A DNA stretch of 64,000 nt, taken from contig NZ_CAKTFU010000001.1 of NCBI RefSeq assembly GCF_934561205.1, positions 62,001 through 126,000 of the forward strand, read 5' to 3'. Shown one piece after another: positions 50,479-59,230 of the stretch. Under the pieces are notes generated by a model. It ran no database searches. It was given only the letters and a program-made list of their open reading frames with translations, and was not told the DNA's origin. How positions within the stretch are numbered: the stretch's first letter is position 1; the number at the start of each line of letters is the position of its first letter. This DNA comes from an uncultured Gemmiger sp. (GTDB taxonomy: Bacteria > Bacillota > Clostridia > Oscillospirales > Ruminococcaceae). Position numbers and translations under genes: made by a program.

Positions 50479-50521
50479 CGGGCGCATCTTTGCGATTTGG
50501 CAAGGGTGCGCCCTTTTTTAT
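50479..50521 (+). terminator. Terminator before the his operon
   Basis: GGGCGCATC pairs with GGTGCGCCC (one G-T allowance) and is followed by TTTTTTATT. Confidence 0.75.
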
Positions 50522-50532
50522 TGAACTAGCAC

Positions 50533-50561
50533 TTTACAACTTTACTGTGCTAAAGTATAAT
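50533..50561 (+). promoter_or_regulatory. Promoter of the his operon
   Basis: TTTACA (50533-50538), a 17-bp spacer and TATAAT (50556-50561) lie 29 bp before hisZG. Confidence 0.75.
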
Positions 50562-50590
50562 AGAGAGATAGAGGATAGGAGAGGCAGGAT

Positions 50591-52174
50591 ATGGATATGG
50601 ATCTGCAAAATTTTACCCCCGCCGAGCGCGCGACCTTTACGCTGCGCGCTTTGTATGAGCAGGCCGGTTACCGCAAGTACCGCTGCTCCCGCTTTGAGGA
50701 GTACGCCCTGTATCAGGAGTACAATCGTTTTTTGCCGGACACCCAGGTGGTGACCTTTACCGATCTGGACGGCAAATTGCGCGCCATAAAGCCTGATGTT
50801 ACGTTAAGTATTGCCAAAACCGCGCAGCCTGCCCCCGAGGAATGCAAGCGCTTTTATTACAATGAGGAGGTCTGCCGCCCCAGCCGCGAAAGCCACACCT
50901 TCCAGACCATACGGCAGATGGGCTTGGAATGTATGGGTGCGGTGGACGCTGCCGTTCAGGCCGAGGCCGTCGGTCTGGCGTTGCAGAGTCTGGCGGCGCT
51001 GGGGGTTGCCACGGTGCTGGAAATCAGCCACATGGGCTTTGTGACGGGGCTTTTGGACGCGCTGAACATCGAGCCTGCGGCACGGGGACGGCTGCTGAAA
51101 TACCTGCGGGGCAAAAACGGACACGAACTGCGTCGCGCCGCCGAAAAATTCGGCCTGTCTGCTGCGGCGGCCGACAGTCTGTGCGGCCTTTTGACGCTGC
51201 ACGGCACCCCCGCCGAGGTGCTGCCGCAAGCGGAAACCTGCTGCCTGTGCGAAGCCCAGCGCGCCGCCCTGACAGAACTGCGCCAGCTGCTGGACACCCT
51301 GCCGCCGCAGGGCTGCGAACTGCGTCTCGATCTGAGCATGGCGGACGAGATGGACTACTACAACGGGCTGGTGTTCACCGGCTATGCGGCGGGCATCCCC
51401 TGCGCGGTGCTGAAGGGCGGCCGCTATGACTACCTGATGCAGCGCTTTACCCCCACCGCGAACGCCATTGGCTTTGCCATGTACCTGGACGAATTGGAAC
51501 GCCTGGCGGCTCCCCTGCCCCCCGTACAGCAAAAGCAGCCCGAAAAAATCTGGCTGAACATCGCCCTGCCCAAAGGCCGTTTGGGCGATACGATGTACAA
51601 TTTGCTGGCAAATGCGGGCTACAGCGCCAACGAGGATTACAACGACACCCGCAAGCTGGTGGTGGAAAACCCCGACGCGGGCGTGCGGTACTTTTTGGTC
51701 AAGCCCAGCGATGTGGCCATTTATGTGGAGCATGGCGCAGCGGACATCGGCTTTGTGGGCAAGGATATTCTGACGGAATCCGCCGCCGATGTGTACGAGC
51801 TGCTGGACACGGGACTGGGAAAATGCCGCATGTGTGTGGCAGGCCCCAGGCAGTTTGTCGACGATGAGAGCCGCGCTTTGCGGGTGGCAACCAAGTTTGT
51901 GAACATCGCCCGTGACCACTACGAGCGCCGAGGGCGGGATATTGACATTATCAAGCTGAACGGCTCCATTGAGCTGGCCCCGATTTTGGGGTTGTCGGAC
52001 GTCATTGTGGACATTGTCGAAACCGGCACGACCTTAAAGGAAAACGACCTGACCGTGTTGGAGGAGTTTATGCCCATCTCGGCACGGTTTATCGCCAACA
52101 AGGCGAGCTATAAGTTCAAATATCAGCGTGTTACCGAACTTTTACAAAAAATGAAGGAGGCGCTTGCCCAATGA
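50591..52174 (+). CDS. hisG: Fused HisZ-HisG ATP phosphoribosyltransferase
   Basis: This 527-residue fusion covers the first step of histidine synthesis. Residues about 1-305 are HisZ, the histidyl-tRNA-synthetase-like regulatory subunit: RYRKY-type GYRKYRCSRFEEY, DGKLRAIKPDVTLSIAK, RFYYNEEVCR and YYNGLVFTGYA. Residues about 318-527 are short-form HisG: LNIALPKGRLGDTM, ADIGFVGKDIL, IIKLNGSIELAPILGLSD and VDIVETGTTLKEN. Short HisG needs HisZ for activity, so fusion fixes 1:1 stoichiometry. AGGAG precedes the ATG. It overlaps hisD by 4 bp (ATGA). Confidence 0.93.
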   Translation: MDMDLQNFTPAERATFTLRALYEQAGYRKYRCSRFEEYALYQEYNRFLPDTQVVTFTDLDGKLRAIKPDVTLSIAKTAQPAPEECKRFYYNEEVCRPSRESHTFQTIRQMGLECMGAVDAAVQAEAVGLALQSLAALGVATVLEISHMGFVTGLLDALNIEPAARGRLLKYLRGKNGHELRRAAEKFGLSAAAADSLCGLLTLHGTPAEVLPQAETCCLCEAQRAALTELRQLLDTLPPQGCELRLDLSMADEMDYYNGLVFTGYAAGIPCAVLKGGRYDYLMQRFTPTANAIGFAMYLDELERLAAPLPPVQQKQPEKIWLNIALPKGRLGDTMYNLLANAGYSANEDYNDTRKLVVENPDAGVRYFLVKPSDVAIYVEHGAADIGFVGKDILTESAADVYELLDTGLGKCRMCVAGPRQFVDDESRALRVATKFVNIARDHYERRGRDIDIIKLNGSIELAPILGLSDVIVDIVETGTTLKENDLTVLEEFMPISARFIANKASYKFKYQRVTELLQKMKEALAQ

Positions 52175-53457
52175 TTCGCCTGTATGATTTTGATGAAGTA
52201 CGCCCTGAGGATATCCTGAACCGCGATATCCGCGCCGAAGCCAACGTGGAAGCCGCCGTGGATGCCATTATTGCCGATGTCCGCGCGCGTGGCGATGCGG
52301 CGCTGATCGACTACGCCGCCAAATTTGACCACGCGCAGCTGGACAGCGTGCAGGTGAGTGCGCAGGAGATCGAGGACGCCTTTGCCTTGCTGGAAAAGGA
52401 CGATCCGACGTTTATTACCACCCTGAAAATGGCGGCGGAGAATATCCGCCATTTCCACGAGCAGCAGCTGCACAAAAATTTTGTTATGACCGACCGTCCC
52501 GGCATTGTGCTGGGGCAGAAATACACCCCCATCCAGCGCGCGGGCGTGTATGTGCCGGGCGGCACGGCGGCGTATCCGTCCACCGTTTTGATGGACGTTA
52601 TCCCCGCCAAGGTTGCGGGCGTGCAGCAAATTGTCATGATGACCCCTGCCGAGCGGGACGGCAAGGTGAACCCCAACATTCTGGCGGCGGCGGTCATTGC
52701 GGGCATTGACTGCATCTTCAAAAGCGGCGGCGCACAGGCGGTGGCCGCCCTGGCCTACGGCACCGAGAGTGTGCCCGCTGTGGATAAAATCGTCGGCCCC
52801 GGCAACATTTATGTGGCCACTGCCAAGCGCAAGGTGTTCGGCAAGGTGGGCATTGATATGATCGCAGGGCCGTCGGAAATTCTGGTGCTGGCGGATGGCA
52901 GCTGCAACCCCGCGTGGGTGGCCGCCGATATGCTGAGCCAGGCCGAGCATGACAAGCTGGCCAGCCCCGTGCTGGTGACAGACAGCGCCGAATTGGCCAA
53001 GGCCGTGCAGGCAGAGTTAGAAGTGCAGATCCCCCAACTGCCCCGCGCCGCGATTGCCCGCGAGAGCGTGGACACCAACGGCAAGATCATTGTGACCGAT
53101 GATATGAACAAGGCAATCGAGGCGGTGAATATCATTGCGCCGGAGCATCTGGAAATTTGCGTGGACGACCCCTTTGCGGTGCTGAATAAAATCCGGAACG
53201 CGGGCAGCATCTTCCTGGGCAAAAATGTGCCGGAGGCGTTGGGCGACTACTTCGCCGGGCCAAACCACACCCTGCCCACCAGCGGCACGGCGCGGTTCAG
53301 CAGCCCCTTGGGCGTGGACGATTTCGTCAAGAAGTCCAGCTTTATCTACTACACCCGCGAGGCACTGGGCGAGGTGCAGAGCCGCATTGCCGATTTTGCC
53401 GAGCACGAGGGCCTGCACGCCCACGCCAAGAGCGTGACCATTCGGTTCGAGGAGTGA
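52171..53457 (+). CDS. hisD: Histidinol dehydrogenase
   Basis: This 428-residue zinc enzyme oxidises histidinol to histidine in two steps. Motifs are YVPGGTAAYPSTVLM, KSGGAQAVAALAYGTE, VDKIVGPGNIYVATAKR, DMIAGPSEILVLAD, DMLSQAEHD with metal ligands, and FAGPNHTLPTSGTARFSSPL. Length is typical. Confidence 0.96.
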   Translation: MIRLYDFDEVRPEDILNRDIRAEANVEAAVDAIIADVRARGDAALIDYAAKFDHAQLDSVQVSAQEIEDAFALLEKDDPTFITTLKMAAENIRHFHEQQLHKNFVMTDRPGIVLGQKYTPIQRAGVYVPGGTAAYPSTVLMDVIPAKVAGVQQIVMMTPAERDGKVNPNILAAAVIAGIDCIFKSGGAQAVAALAYGTESVPAVDKIVGPGNIYVATAKRKVFGKVGIDMIAGPSEILVLADGSCNPAWVAADMLSQAEHDKLASPVLVTDSAELAKAVQAELEVQIPQLPRAAIARESVDTNGKIIVTDDMNKAIEAVNIIAPEHLEICVDDPFAVLNKIRNAGSIFLGKNVPEALGDYFAGPNHTLPTSGTARFSSPLGVDDFVKKSSFIYYTREALGEVQSRIADFAEHEGLHAHAKSVTIRFEE

Positions 53458-53482
53458 GAACGCGAACGTAGGAGGACGACCC

Positions 53483-54547
53483 ATGAGCCGCTATTTTACC
53501 AAAACGCTGTCGGCGCTGGAGCCGTATGTGCCCGGCGAACAGCTGAAGCTGAAAAACCTTGTCAAGCTCAACGCCAACGAAAACCCCTATCCCCCCTCCC
53601 CTGCAGTGGCACAGGCGGTGGCACAGGCGGTGCCGGGGCTGCGGTTGTATTCCGATTTGACCAACGCCGACCTGAACGCCGCCATTGCGGCGCACTGGGG
53701 CGTTAAGCCGGAAAATATCCTGTGCGGCAACGGCAGCGACGAAAACCTGCTGCTGGCGCTGCGCGCCTTCTGCGATGCCGATACACCGCTGGCATTTGCC
53801 GATATAACCTACAGCTTTTACACGGTGCTGTGTGATTTGCTGCATATCCCGCAGCATGTTATCCCGCTGCGGCAGGACTTTACCCTGGACGTAGCCCCCT
53901 ACTGCGGCTTGCATGAAACGGTGGTGATCGCCAACCCCAACGCCCCCACAGGCCTGCTGCTGCCGGTGCCGGAAATTGAGAAAATTCTGCAGGCCAACCC
54001 CGACAACATCGTGGTGGTGGACGAAACCTACATAGAGTTTGCCCCGCAAGGTGCAAGCTGTCTGCCGCTGCTGGAACGTTACGAAAACCTTGTGATCACG
54101 CATACCTTTTCCAAAACGCACAATTTGGCGGGGGCACGGCTGGGCTACTGCATCGCCCGCCCGGAGCTGATTGCGGATATGAACCGCGTCAAGTTCAGTT
54201 ATAGCCCCTACAACGTAAATTCGCTGACACAGGCGGCGGGTGCGGCGGCCATACGGGACGAGGCCTATTTTGCCAAAACCCGCGATGCGCTGCTGAAAAC
54301 ACGCCGACAGACCGCCGAACAGCTGCGCCGCCGCGGCTTTACGCTGGCGGATTCCCACACGAATTTCCTGTTTGCCACCACCGACCGTATGCCGTGCCGT
54401 GAAATTTTTGAGCAGCTGCGGCAGCGCGGTGTGCTGATACGCCGTTTTGACGCGCCGCGCATTGAAAATTATCTGCGCATTACCATCGGCACCGACGCCG
54501 AGATGGCGCGGTTCTTTGCGGCGCTGGACGAAATTCTGGCGTTATGA
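53483..54547 (+). CDS. hisC: Histidinol-phosphate aminotransferase
   Basis: This 354-residue PLP-dependent class I/II aminotransferase has KLNANENPYPPSPAV near the start, GNGSDENLLLALRAF, VIANPNAPTGLL, VVDETYIEFA and the PLP lysine in THTFSKTHNLAGARLGYC. AGGAGGACGACCC precedes ATG 53483. hisH starts 23 bp later, where hisB would normally lie. Confidence 0.94.
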   Translation: MSRYFTKTLSALEPYVPGEQLKLKNLVKLNANENPYPPSPAVAQAVAQAVPGLRLYSDLTNADLNAAIAAHWGVKPENILCGNGSDENLLLALRAFCDADTPLAFADITYSFYTVLCDLLHIPQHVIPLRQDFTLDVAPYCGLHETVVIANPNAPTGLLLPVPEIEKILQANPDNIVVVDETYIEFAPQGASCLPLLERYENLVITHTFSKTHNLAGARLGYCIARPELIADMNRVKFSYSPYNVNSLTQAAGAAAIRDEAYFAKTRDALLKTRRQTAEQLRRRGFTLADSHTNFLFATTDRMPCREIFEQLRQRGVLIRRFDAPRIENYLRITIGTDAEMARFFAALDEILAL

Positions 54548-54570
54548 TGTATTTTAGGGGGGAAGAAAGT

Positions 54571-55188
54571 ATGATAGCCATTGTGGATTACGGCGTGGGC
54601 AACCTGTTCAGCCTGGTATCGGGGGTAAAAAGCCTGGGCGTACAGGTCTGCGTGACCGATAAAGCAGACGATCTGCGCGCAGCCGACCGCATCCTGCTGC
54701 CCGGTGTGGGCGCGTTTGCCGATGCCGCCGCCAAGCTGAACGCCACCGGCCTTGTGCCCGTTTTGCGTGAAGAAACGCAGAAAAAGCCGCTTTTAGGTAT
54801 CTGCCTGGGGATGCAGCTTCTGTTTGAAAAAAGCTACGAATACGGTGAGCACGCGGGGCTGGGGCTGATCCCCGGTGAGGTGGTGCCGCTGGCAGACGAT
54901 TTGCGGGATCCCACCTTAAAGGTGCCGCATATCGGCTGGAACGCGCTGGACATTGTGTCGGGGCATGAGGACGACCCGCTGTTTAAGTACATCCGAAACG
55001 GCGAATATGTCTACTATGTTCACAGCTTTTACGCCAAAAACTGCGCGGCGTCCACGCTGGCCACCAGCGAGTACAGCCTGCCGGTCACGGGCGCGGTGCG
55101 GCGGGGGCTGGTGTACGGCACGCAGTTCCACCCCGAAAAATCCGGCGACACGGGGCTGCGGCTGTTGAAGGCCTTTATGGAATTGTGA
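54571..55188 (+). CDS. hisH: Imidazole glycerol phosphate synthase, glutaminase subunit
   Basis: This 205-residue class I glutamine amidotransferase has VDYGVGNLFSLVSGV at the N-terminus, LPGVGAFADA, the nucleophile in GICLGMQLLFE and GTQFHPEKSGDTG with catalytic His and Glu. ATG 54571 follows AGGGGGGAAG. It supplies ammonia to HisF. Confidence 0.95.
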   Translation: MIAIVDYGVGNLFSLVSGVKSLGVQVCVTDKADDLRAADRILLPGVGAFADAAAKLNATGLVPVLREETQKKPLLGICLGMQLLFEKSYEYGEHAGLGLIPGEVVPLADDLRDPTLKVPHIGWNALDIVSGHEDDPLFKYIRNGEYVYYVHSFYAKNCAASTLATSEYSLPVTGAVRRGLVYGTQFHPEKSGDTGLRLLKAFMEL

Positions 55189-55198
55189 GGAGGACGCT

Positions 55199-55915
55199 AT
55201 GAACATCTACCCTGCCATTGACTTGCGCGGCGGGCAGGCCGTGCGGCTGTTCCAAGGCGATTACGACCAGATGACGGTCTACAACGCCGACCCCGTGGCG
55301 CAGGCAAAGCTGTTTTTGGACGCAGGTGCGAAGTATCTGCACGTTGTGGATCTGGATGGCGCCAAGGACGACACCACCGCCAACCGCCGGACCATTGCCG
55401 CCATTGCAGCGCTGGGCGGGCTGAAAATCGAGGTCGGCGGCGGTATACGGGACGAGCAGCGGATCAAAATGTACCTGGATCTGGGCGTTGACCGCTGCAT
55501 TTTGGGCACGGTGGCCGTCAAGGATTTTGCCTTCACAGAGCACATGGCGCAGAAATACGGTACGCGCATCGCCGTGGGCGTTGACATGAAGGACGGCCTT
55601 GTGGCGGTAAACGGCTGGAAGGAAGTCACCCCCGAGCCGGGCGTTGCCTTTTGCAAACGGTGCGCGGCGGCGGGCGTGCAGGCGGTCATTGCCACCGATA
55701 TCTCCCGCGACGGCACGATGCAGGGCACCAATATGGCGCTGTACCGCGAACTTTTGCAGATACCCGATTTGCAGATCACTGCCAGCGGAGGCATTGCCCG
55801 CATAGAGGAACTGGCGGAATTGCAGGCCATGCACTGCCACGCCGCGATTCTGGGCAAGTCGGTCTACACCGGCGGCATTGACCTGAAAACCGCGCTGCAG
55901 CGCTATCAGAATTAA
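55199..55915 (+). CDS. hisA: ProFAR isomerase
   Basis: This 238-residue (beta/alpha)8 barrel has IYPAIDLRGGQAVRLFQGDY with catalytic Asp8, HVVDLDGAKDD, EVGGGIRDEQRI, VDMKDGLVAVNGW and ATDISRDGTMQGTN with the second catalytic Asp. It is 10 bp downstream of hisH and precedes its paralogue hisF. Confidence 0.95.
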   Translation: MNIYPAIDLRGGQAVRLFQGDYDQMTVYNADPVAQAKLFLDAGAKYLHVVDLDGAKDDTTANRRTIAAIAALGGLKIEVGGGIRDEQRIKMYLDLGVDRCILGTVAVKDFAFTEHMAQKYGTRIAVGVDMKDGLVAVNGWKEVTPEPGVAFCKRCAAAGVQAVIATDISRDGTMQGTNMALYRELLQIPDLQITASGGIARIEELAELQAMHCHAAILGKSVYTGGIDLKTALQRYQN

Positions 55916-55933
55916 AAGGAGCGGAGGGAAAGT

Positions 55934-56692
55934 ATGGTTACCAAACGCATTATTCCCTGCTTGGACGTCAAAAACGGGCGTGTGGTCAAGGGCGTGAACT
56001 TTGCGGGGCTGCAGGACATGGCAGACCCCGTGGAGATGGCGCGTTACTACAACGCCGCAGGGGCGGACGAGCTGGTGTTTTACGACATTACGGCCAGCGC
56101 CGAGGGGCGCGCCCTGTTTACCGACATTCTGCGCGAGGTCGCGCGGCAGGTTTTTATCCCGCTGACGGTGGGCGGCGGCATCAACAGCTTAGAGGATTTT
56201 GACCGCGTGCTGAAATGCGGGGCCGACAAGGTCAGCGTGAATTCGGGGGCCATCAAAAACCCAGCGCTCATCAGCGCGGCGGCGCAAAAATACGGCAACC
56301 AGTGTGTGGTGCTTTCGGCCGATATTAAACGTGTGGACGGCAAATTTATGCTGTTTGCCAAGGGCGGGCGCGAAAACACCGGCATGGACGCGCTGGACTG
56401 GCTGCAGCAGGGCGTCCAAAACGGCGCAGGTGAGCTGGTGGTCAACTCCATCGACACCGACGGCGTCAAAAACGGCTTTGACCTGGAGCTGCTGGACGCT
56501 GTGGCCAAGCGCTGTGCCGTGCCCATTATCGCCAGCGGCGGCGCAGGCAAAAAAGAGGATTTCCGCGAGCTGTTCTGCAACCACCCCGCTGTGGATGCCG
56601 GGCTGGCCGCGTCGATTTTCCACACAAAGCAGCTGGAAATTTGCGCGTTAAAACAATATCTGCGCCAAAACGGCGTGGAAGTGCGGCTGTAA
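55934..56692 (+). CDS. hisF: Imidazole glycerol phosphate synthase, cyclase subunit
   Basis: This 252-residue (beta/alpha)8 barrel has RIIPCLDVKNGRVVKGVNF with catalytic Asp11, ELVFYDITASAEGR, TVGGGINSLEDF, DKVSVNSGAI, NSIDTDGVKNGFD with the second catalytic Asp region, and IIASGGAGKKEDF. It forms the synthase with HisH, two genes upstream. Confidence 0.95.
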   Translation: MVTKRIIPCLDVKNGRVVKGVNFAGLQDMADPVEMARYYNAAGADELVFYDITASAEGRALFTDILREVARQVFIPLTVGGGINSLEDFDRVLKCGADKVSVNSGAIKNPALISAAAQKYGNQCVVLSADIKRVDGKFMLFAKGGRENTGMDALDWLQQGVQNGAGELVVNSIDTDGVKNGFDLELLDAVAKRCAVPIIASGGAGKKEDFRELFCNHPAVDAGLAASIFHTKQLEICALKQYLRQNGVEVRL

Positions 56693-56705
56693 GCCCAAAT
56701 ACCCC

Positions 56706-56734
56706 TTGCCAAATGTGCACAAAAGAGGTACACT
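56706..56734 (+). promoter_or_regulatory. Internal promoter before hisIE
   Basis: TTGCCA (56706-56711), a 17-bp spacer and TACACT (56729-56734) lie in the 70-bp gap, the largest inside the his cluster. Confidence 0.55.
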
Positions 56735-56762
56735 ATATTATATATTTTAGGAGCGTTTCGCT

Positions 56763-57419
56763 ATGGAGATTCGTGAAAATTCCAAATCCTTACAATTCGA
56801 TGCCAACGGTCTGATTCCCGCCATTGTGCAGGATCACTACACCAAGGAAGTGCTGACCCTTGCTTACATGAACGCCGAAACTCTGGCGCTGACGATTGCC
56901 GAGGGCCGCACCGTGTTTTGGTCCCGCAGCCGGCAGGAAATCTGGCGTAAGGGCGAGACTTCCGGCAATGTGCAGCGCGTGGTGTCTATTACGGCAGACT
57001 GCGATAAGGACGCCTTGGTGGTGGAGGTCATCAAGGACGGCCCTGCCTGCCATACCGGTGCCGAAAGCTGCTTTTTCAACACGGTGTACCTGTCCGACGA
57101 ACTGAAGCAATTCACCTGGCAGGGGCTGTATACGCTGATCGAGGGCCGCAAAACCGACCCCAAGGACGGCAGCTACACCACCTACCTGTTCAACAAGGGA
57201 CTGGAAAAGATCCTGAAAAAGGTGGGCGAGGAAAGCACCGAGGTCATTATTGCGGGAGCCAAGCGCGATAAGGAAGAAACCGTCTACGAAATCAGCGATC
57301 TGGCGTACCATGTCATGGTCTTGATGATCGAGCTGGGAATTTCGGTGGAGGATATCACCAAGGAACTGGAAAAAAGACATGTGATCGACCATAAAGTGAA
57401 GCAGGAAAGGATGCAGTAA
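56763..57419 (+). CDS. hisI: Bifunctional phosphoribosyl-AMP cyclohydrolase/phosphoribosyl-ATP pyrophosphatase
   Basis: This 218-residue HisIE fusion has the cyclohydrolase domain (about 1-112; [38 protein letters not shown] with zinc and metal ligands) and the pyrophosphatase domain (about 118-218; [20 protein letters not shown], then [14 protein letters not shown]). The fusion is common. It is followed by hisK after 1 bp. Confidence 0.95.
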   Translation: MEIRENSKSLQFDANGLIPAIVQDHYTKEVLTLAYMNAETLALTIAEGRTVFWSRSRQEIWRKGETSGNVQRVVSITADCDKDALVVEVIKDGPACHTGAESCFFNTVYLSDELKQFTWQGLYTLIEGRKTDPKDGSYTTYLFNKGLEKILKKVGEESTEVIIAGAKRDKEETVYEISDLAYHVMVLMIELGISVEDITKELEKRHVIDHKVKQERMQ

Positions 57420-57420
57420 T

Positions 57421-58248
57421 ATGGCTGACCAATACTTGAAGAGTTCTGTGCACGTTCACACCAAGCTGTGCGACGGCAAAAACACACCGGAGGAGGTTGC
57501 TGTTGCCGCCTGGAAGGACGGCTTGCAGACCTTGGGCTTTACCGGGCACAGCCACACCGCCCACGATTTGGAATATTGCATGACCCAAAGCCGCACCGCG
57601 CTGTACAAGGCGCAGATCGAAAAGCTGAAGGAGCGCTACGCCGGCAAGATGGATATCCTGTGCGGGCTGGAGTGGGATCTGTACAGCGACGATGACCCCA
57701 CCCGCTACGATTACTGGATCGGCAGCTGCCACTATGTGCAAGGTCCCAAGACCGGCAAATATTATGAGATCGACTGGCGCAAGGAGGATCTGCGCGCCTG
57801 CATCGATGATGATTTTGACGGCGATGGCTTGGCCGTGGCGGAGGAATACTTTGCCAACGTGGCCAAGGTGGCGGAGAAAAAGCCCACGATTTTGGGACAC
57901 TTTGACCTGATCAAAAAAATCAACGGCAGCGGCGAGTTCTTTGACGAGAGCGACCCGCGCTACCTGGCAGCCGCCAAGGCAGCCCTGATGACCGCCGCGC
58001 GCAACCGCTGCGTGCTGGAGGTAAATACCAGCGGCGTGTACCGCGGTTTCCGCAAGGACTACTTCCCTTCTGACGAACTGCTGAAGGAGTGGCTGATCCT
58101 GTCGGGCAATGTGGTCATCACCGCCGATGCCCACGAGGTCAAGGCGCTGACCTTCGGGTTTGCGGATGTCGCCGCCAAGCTGAAGGAACTGGGCTACACC
58201 AAGGTCCAGGTGCTGGGCAAGGACGGCTTTACCGCCTGCCCGCTGTAA
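57421..58248 (+). CDS. hisK: Histidinol-phosphatase (PHP family)
   Basis: This 275-residue PHP hydrolase has SVHVHTKLCDGKNTPEEV (metal ligands), LGFTGHSHTAHD, GLEWDLYSDD, ILGHFDLIKKI and VITADAHEV at the C-terminal end, as in HisK (YtvP-type). It provides the histidinol-phosphate phosphatase that in other bacteria is fused to HisB. Last gene of the operon, with a strong terminator behind it. Confidence 0.93.
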   Translation: MADQYLKSSVHVHTKLCDGKNTPEEVAVAAWKDGLQTLGFTGHSHTAHDLEYCMTQSRTALYKAQIEKLKERYAGKMDILCGLEWDLYSDDDPTRYDYWIGSCHYVQGPKTGKYYEIDWRKEDLRACIDDDFDGDGLAVAEEYFANVAKVAEKKPTILGHFDLIKKINGSGEFFDESDPRYLAAAKAALMTAARNRCVLEVNTSGVYRGFRKDYFPSDELLKEWLILSGNVVITADAHEVKALTFGFADVAAKLKELGYTKVQVLGKDGFTACPL

Positions 58249-58262
58249 TGTAAATCATAAAG

Positions 58263-58315
58263 CAAGAACCCCCTGCCCCGGAGCAAGCGCTCTGAGGCAG
58301 GGGGTTCTTGTTTTG
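58263..58315 (+). terminator. Terminator of the his operon
   Basis: CAAGAACCCCCTGCC pairs with GGCAGGGGGTTCTTG and is followed by TTTT. Confidence 0.85.
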
Positions 58316-58320
58316 GAATA

Positions 58321-59202
58321 TTACCGCACAAAGGTGGTGGAAAGGGTCGTGGACCAGCTTTCGCCCTGCTTTAAGCTGGCGGCGCAGGGGCGCTGTTCCC
58401 ACTCCAGGGGGCCGTTTTCCTCGCCCGGCAGGCTCTGCCACGGCTCAATGCAGATGAAGTGCAGCGGCTTTTTGGCGGCCGACCAGATCAGCGTGTACGG
58501 GAAACCCGAAACATCGCAGATGACGCTGCGCCCGGTATCCTTTTCGACCACAGAGACATGCGCGCTGCGCAGGTTGACCATGCAGTGGCTGTCGTTGTCG
58601 AACAAATCATCCGTCAGGGGGATCGCCTCGGTGTTGCGGGCCAGATAATAGCTCTGCCCGTTCAGCAGACCATTGGGCACGGCGCTGACGCACAGCGGGG
58701 ATTCCAGCCCGTCAAAGCGGATCTCGTAATCCTCGGTCTTGTGCTTGTCGTCAAAGGGCAGCGCAAAGGCGGGGTGGTAGCCGATGCCGAAGCGCAGCTG
58801 CTCCTCGACGGGGTTTTCCACCGTCAGGGTGTGGTGCACAGTTTCGCCGTCCAGCGCAAAGGTGCTGCGCAGCACAAAGGCGTAGGGCCACTTGGGCAGG
58901 GTGTCGGCGTTGGCGTGCAGCTCAAATACCAGGGTGTCGGCGGTTTGGCTGACCAGCGTATGCTCGACATCACGGGCAAAGCCGTGCTGGCTGCCGGCAT
59001 ACTCCATGCCTTTGGCAATCATCTTGCCGCCGGTCAGCTTGCCGGTGTAGGGGAACAAAATCGGTGCGTGGCGGCCCCAGACGGCGGGGTCGGCCTGCCA
59101 CAGCAGCTCGGCACCGGTGGGCTTGTGGATGACGCTGACGGCCTCGGCGCCGTGGGTGTCTACGGTGAGGCGCAAGAGTTCATTCTCGACAGAATACTGC
59201 AT
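58321..59202 (-). CDS. Aldose 1-epimerase family protein
   Basis: This 293-residue beta-sandwich protein has GAEAVSVIHKPTGAELLWQ near the start, APILFPYTGKL, HGFARD with the catalytic His, GYHPAFALP and a late Glu region CIEPWQSLPG. This is the LACX/YeaD-like epimerase subgroup acting on sugars or sugar phosphates. ATG 59202 follows GGAGGG. Its specific substrate is unknown. Confidence 0.88.
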   Translation of the reverse strand: MQYSVENELLRLTVDTHGAEAVSVIHKPTGAELLWQADPAVWGRHAPILFPYTGKLTGGKMIAKGMEYAGSQHGFARDVEHTLVSQTADTLVFELHANADTLPKWPYAFVLRSTFALDGETVHHTLTVENPVEEQLRFGIGYHPAFALPFDDKHKTEDYEIRFDGLESPLCVSAVPNGLLNGQSYYLARNTEAIPLTDDLFDNDSHCMVNLRSAHVSVVEKDTGRSVICDVSGFPYTLIWSAAKKPLHFICIEPWQSLPGEENGPLEWEQRPCAASLKQGESWSTTLSTTFVR

Positions 59203-59230
59203 ACAAAGTTCCCTCCGTGTAAAGTGTGGC

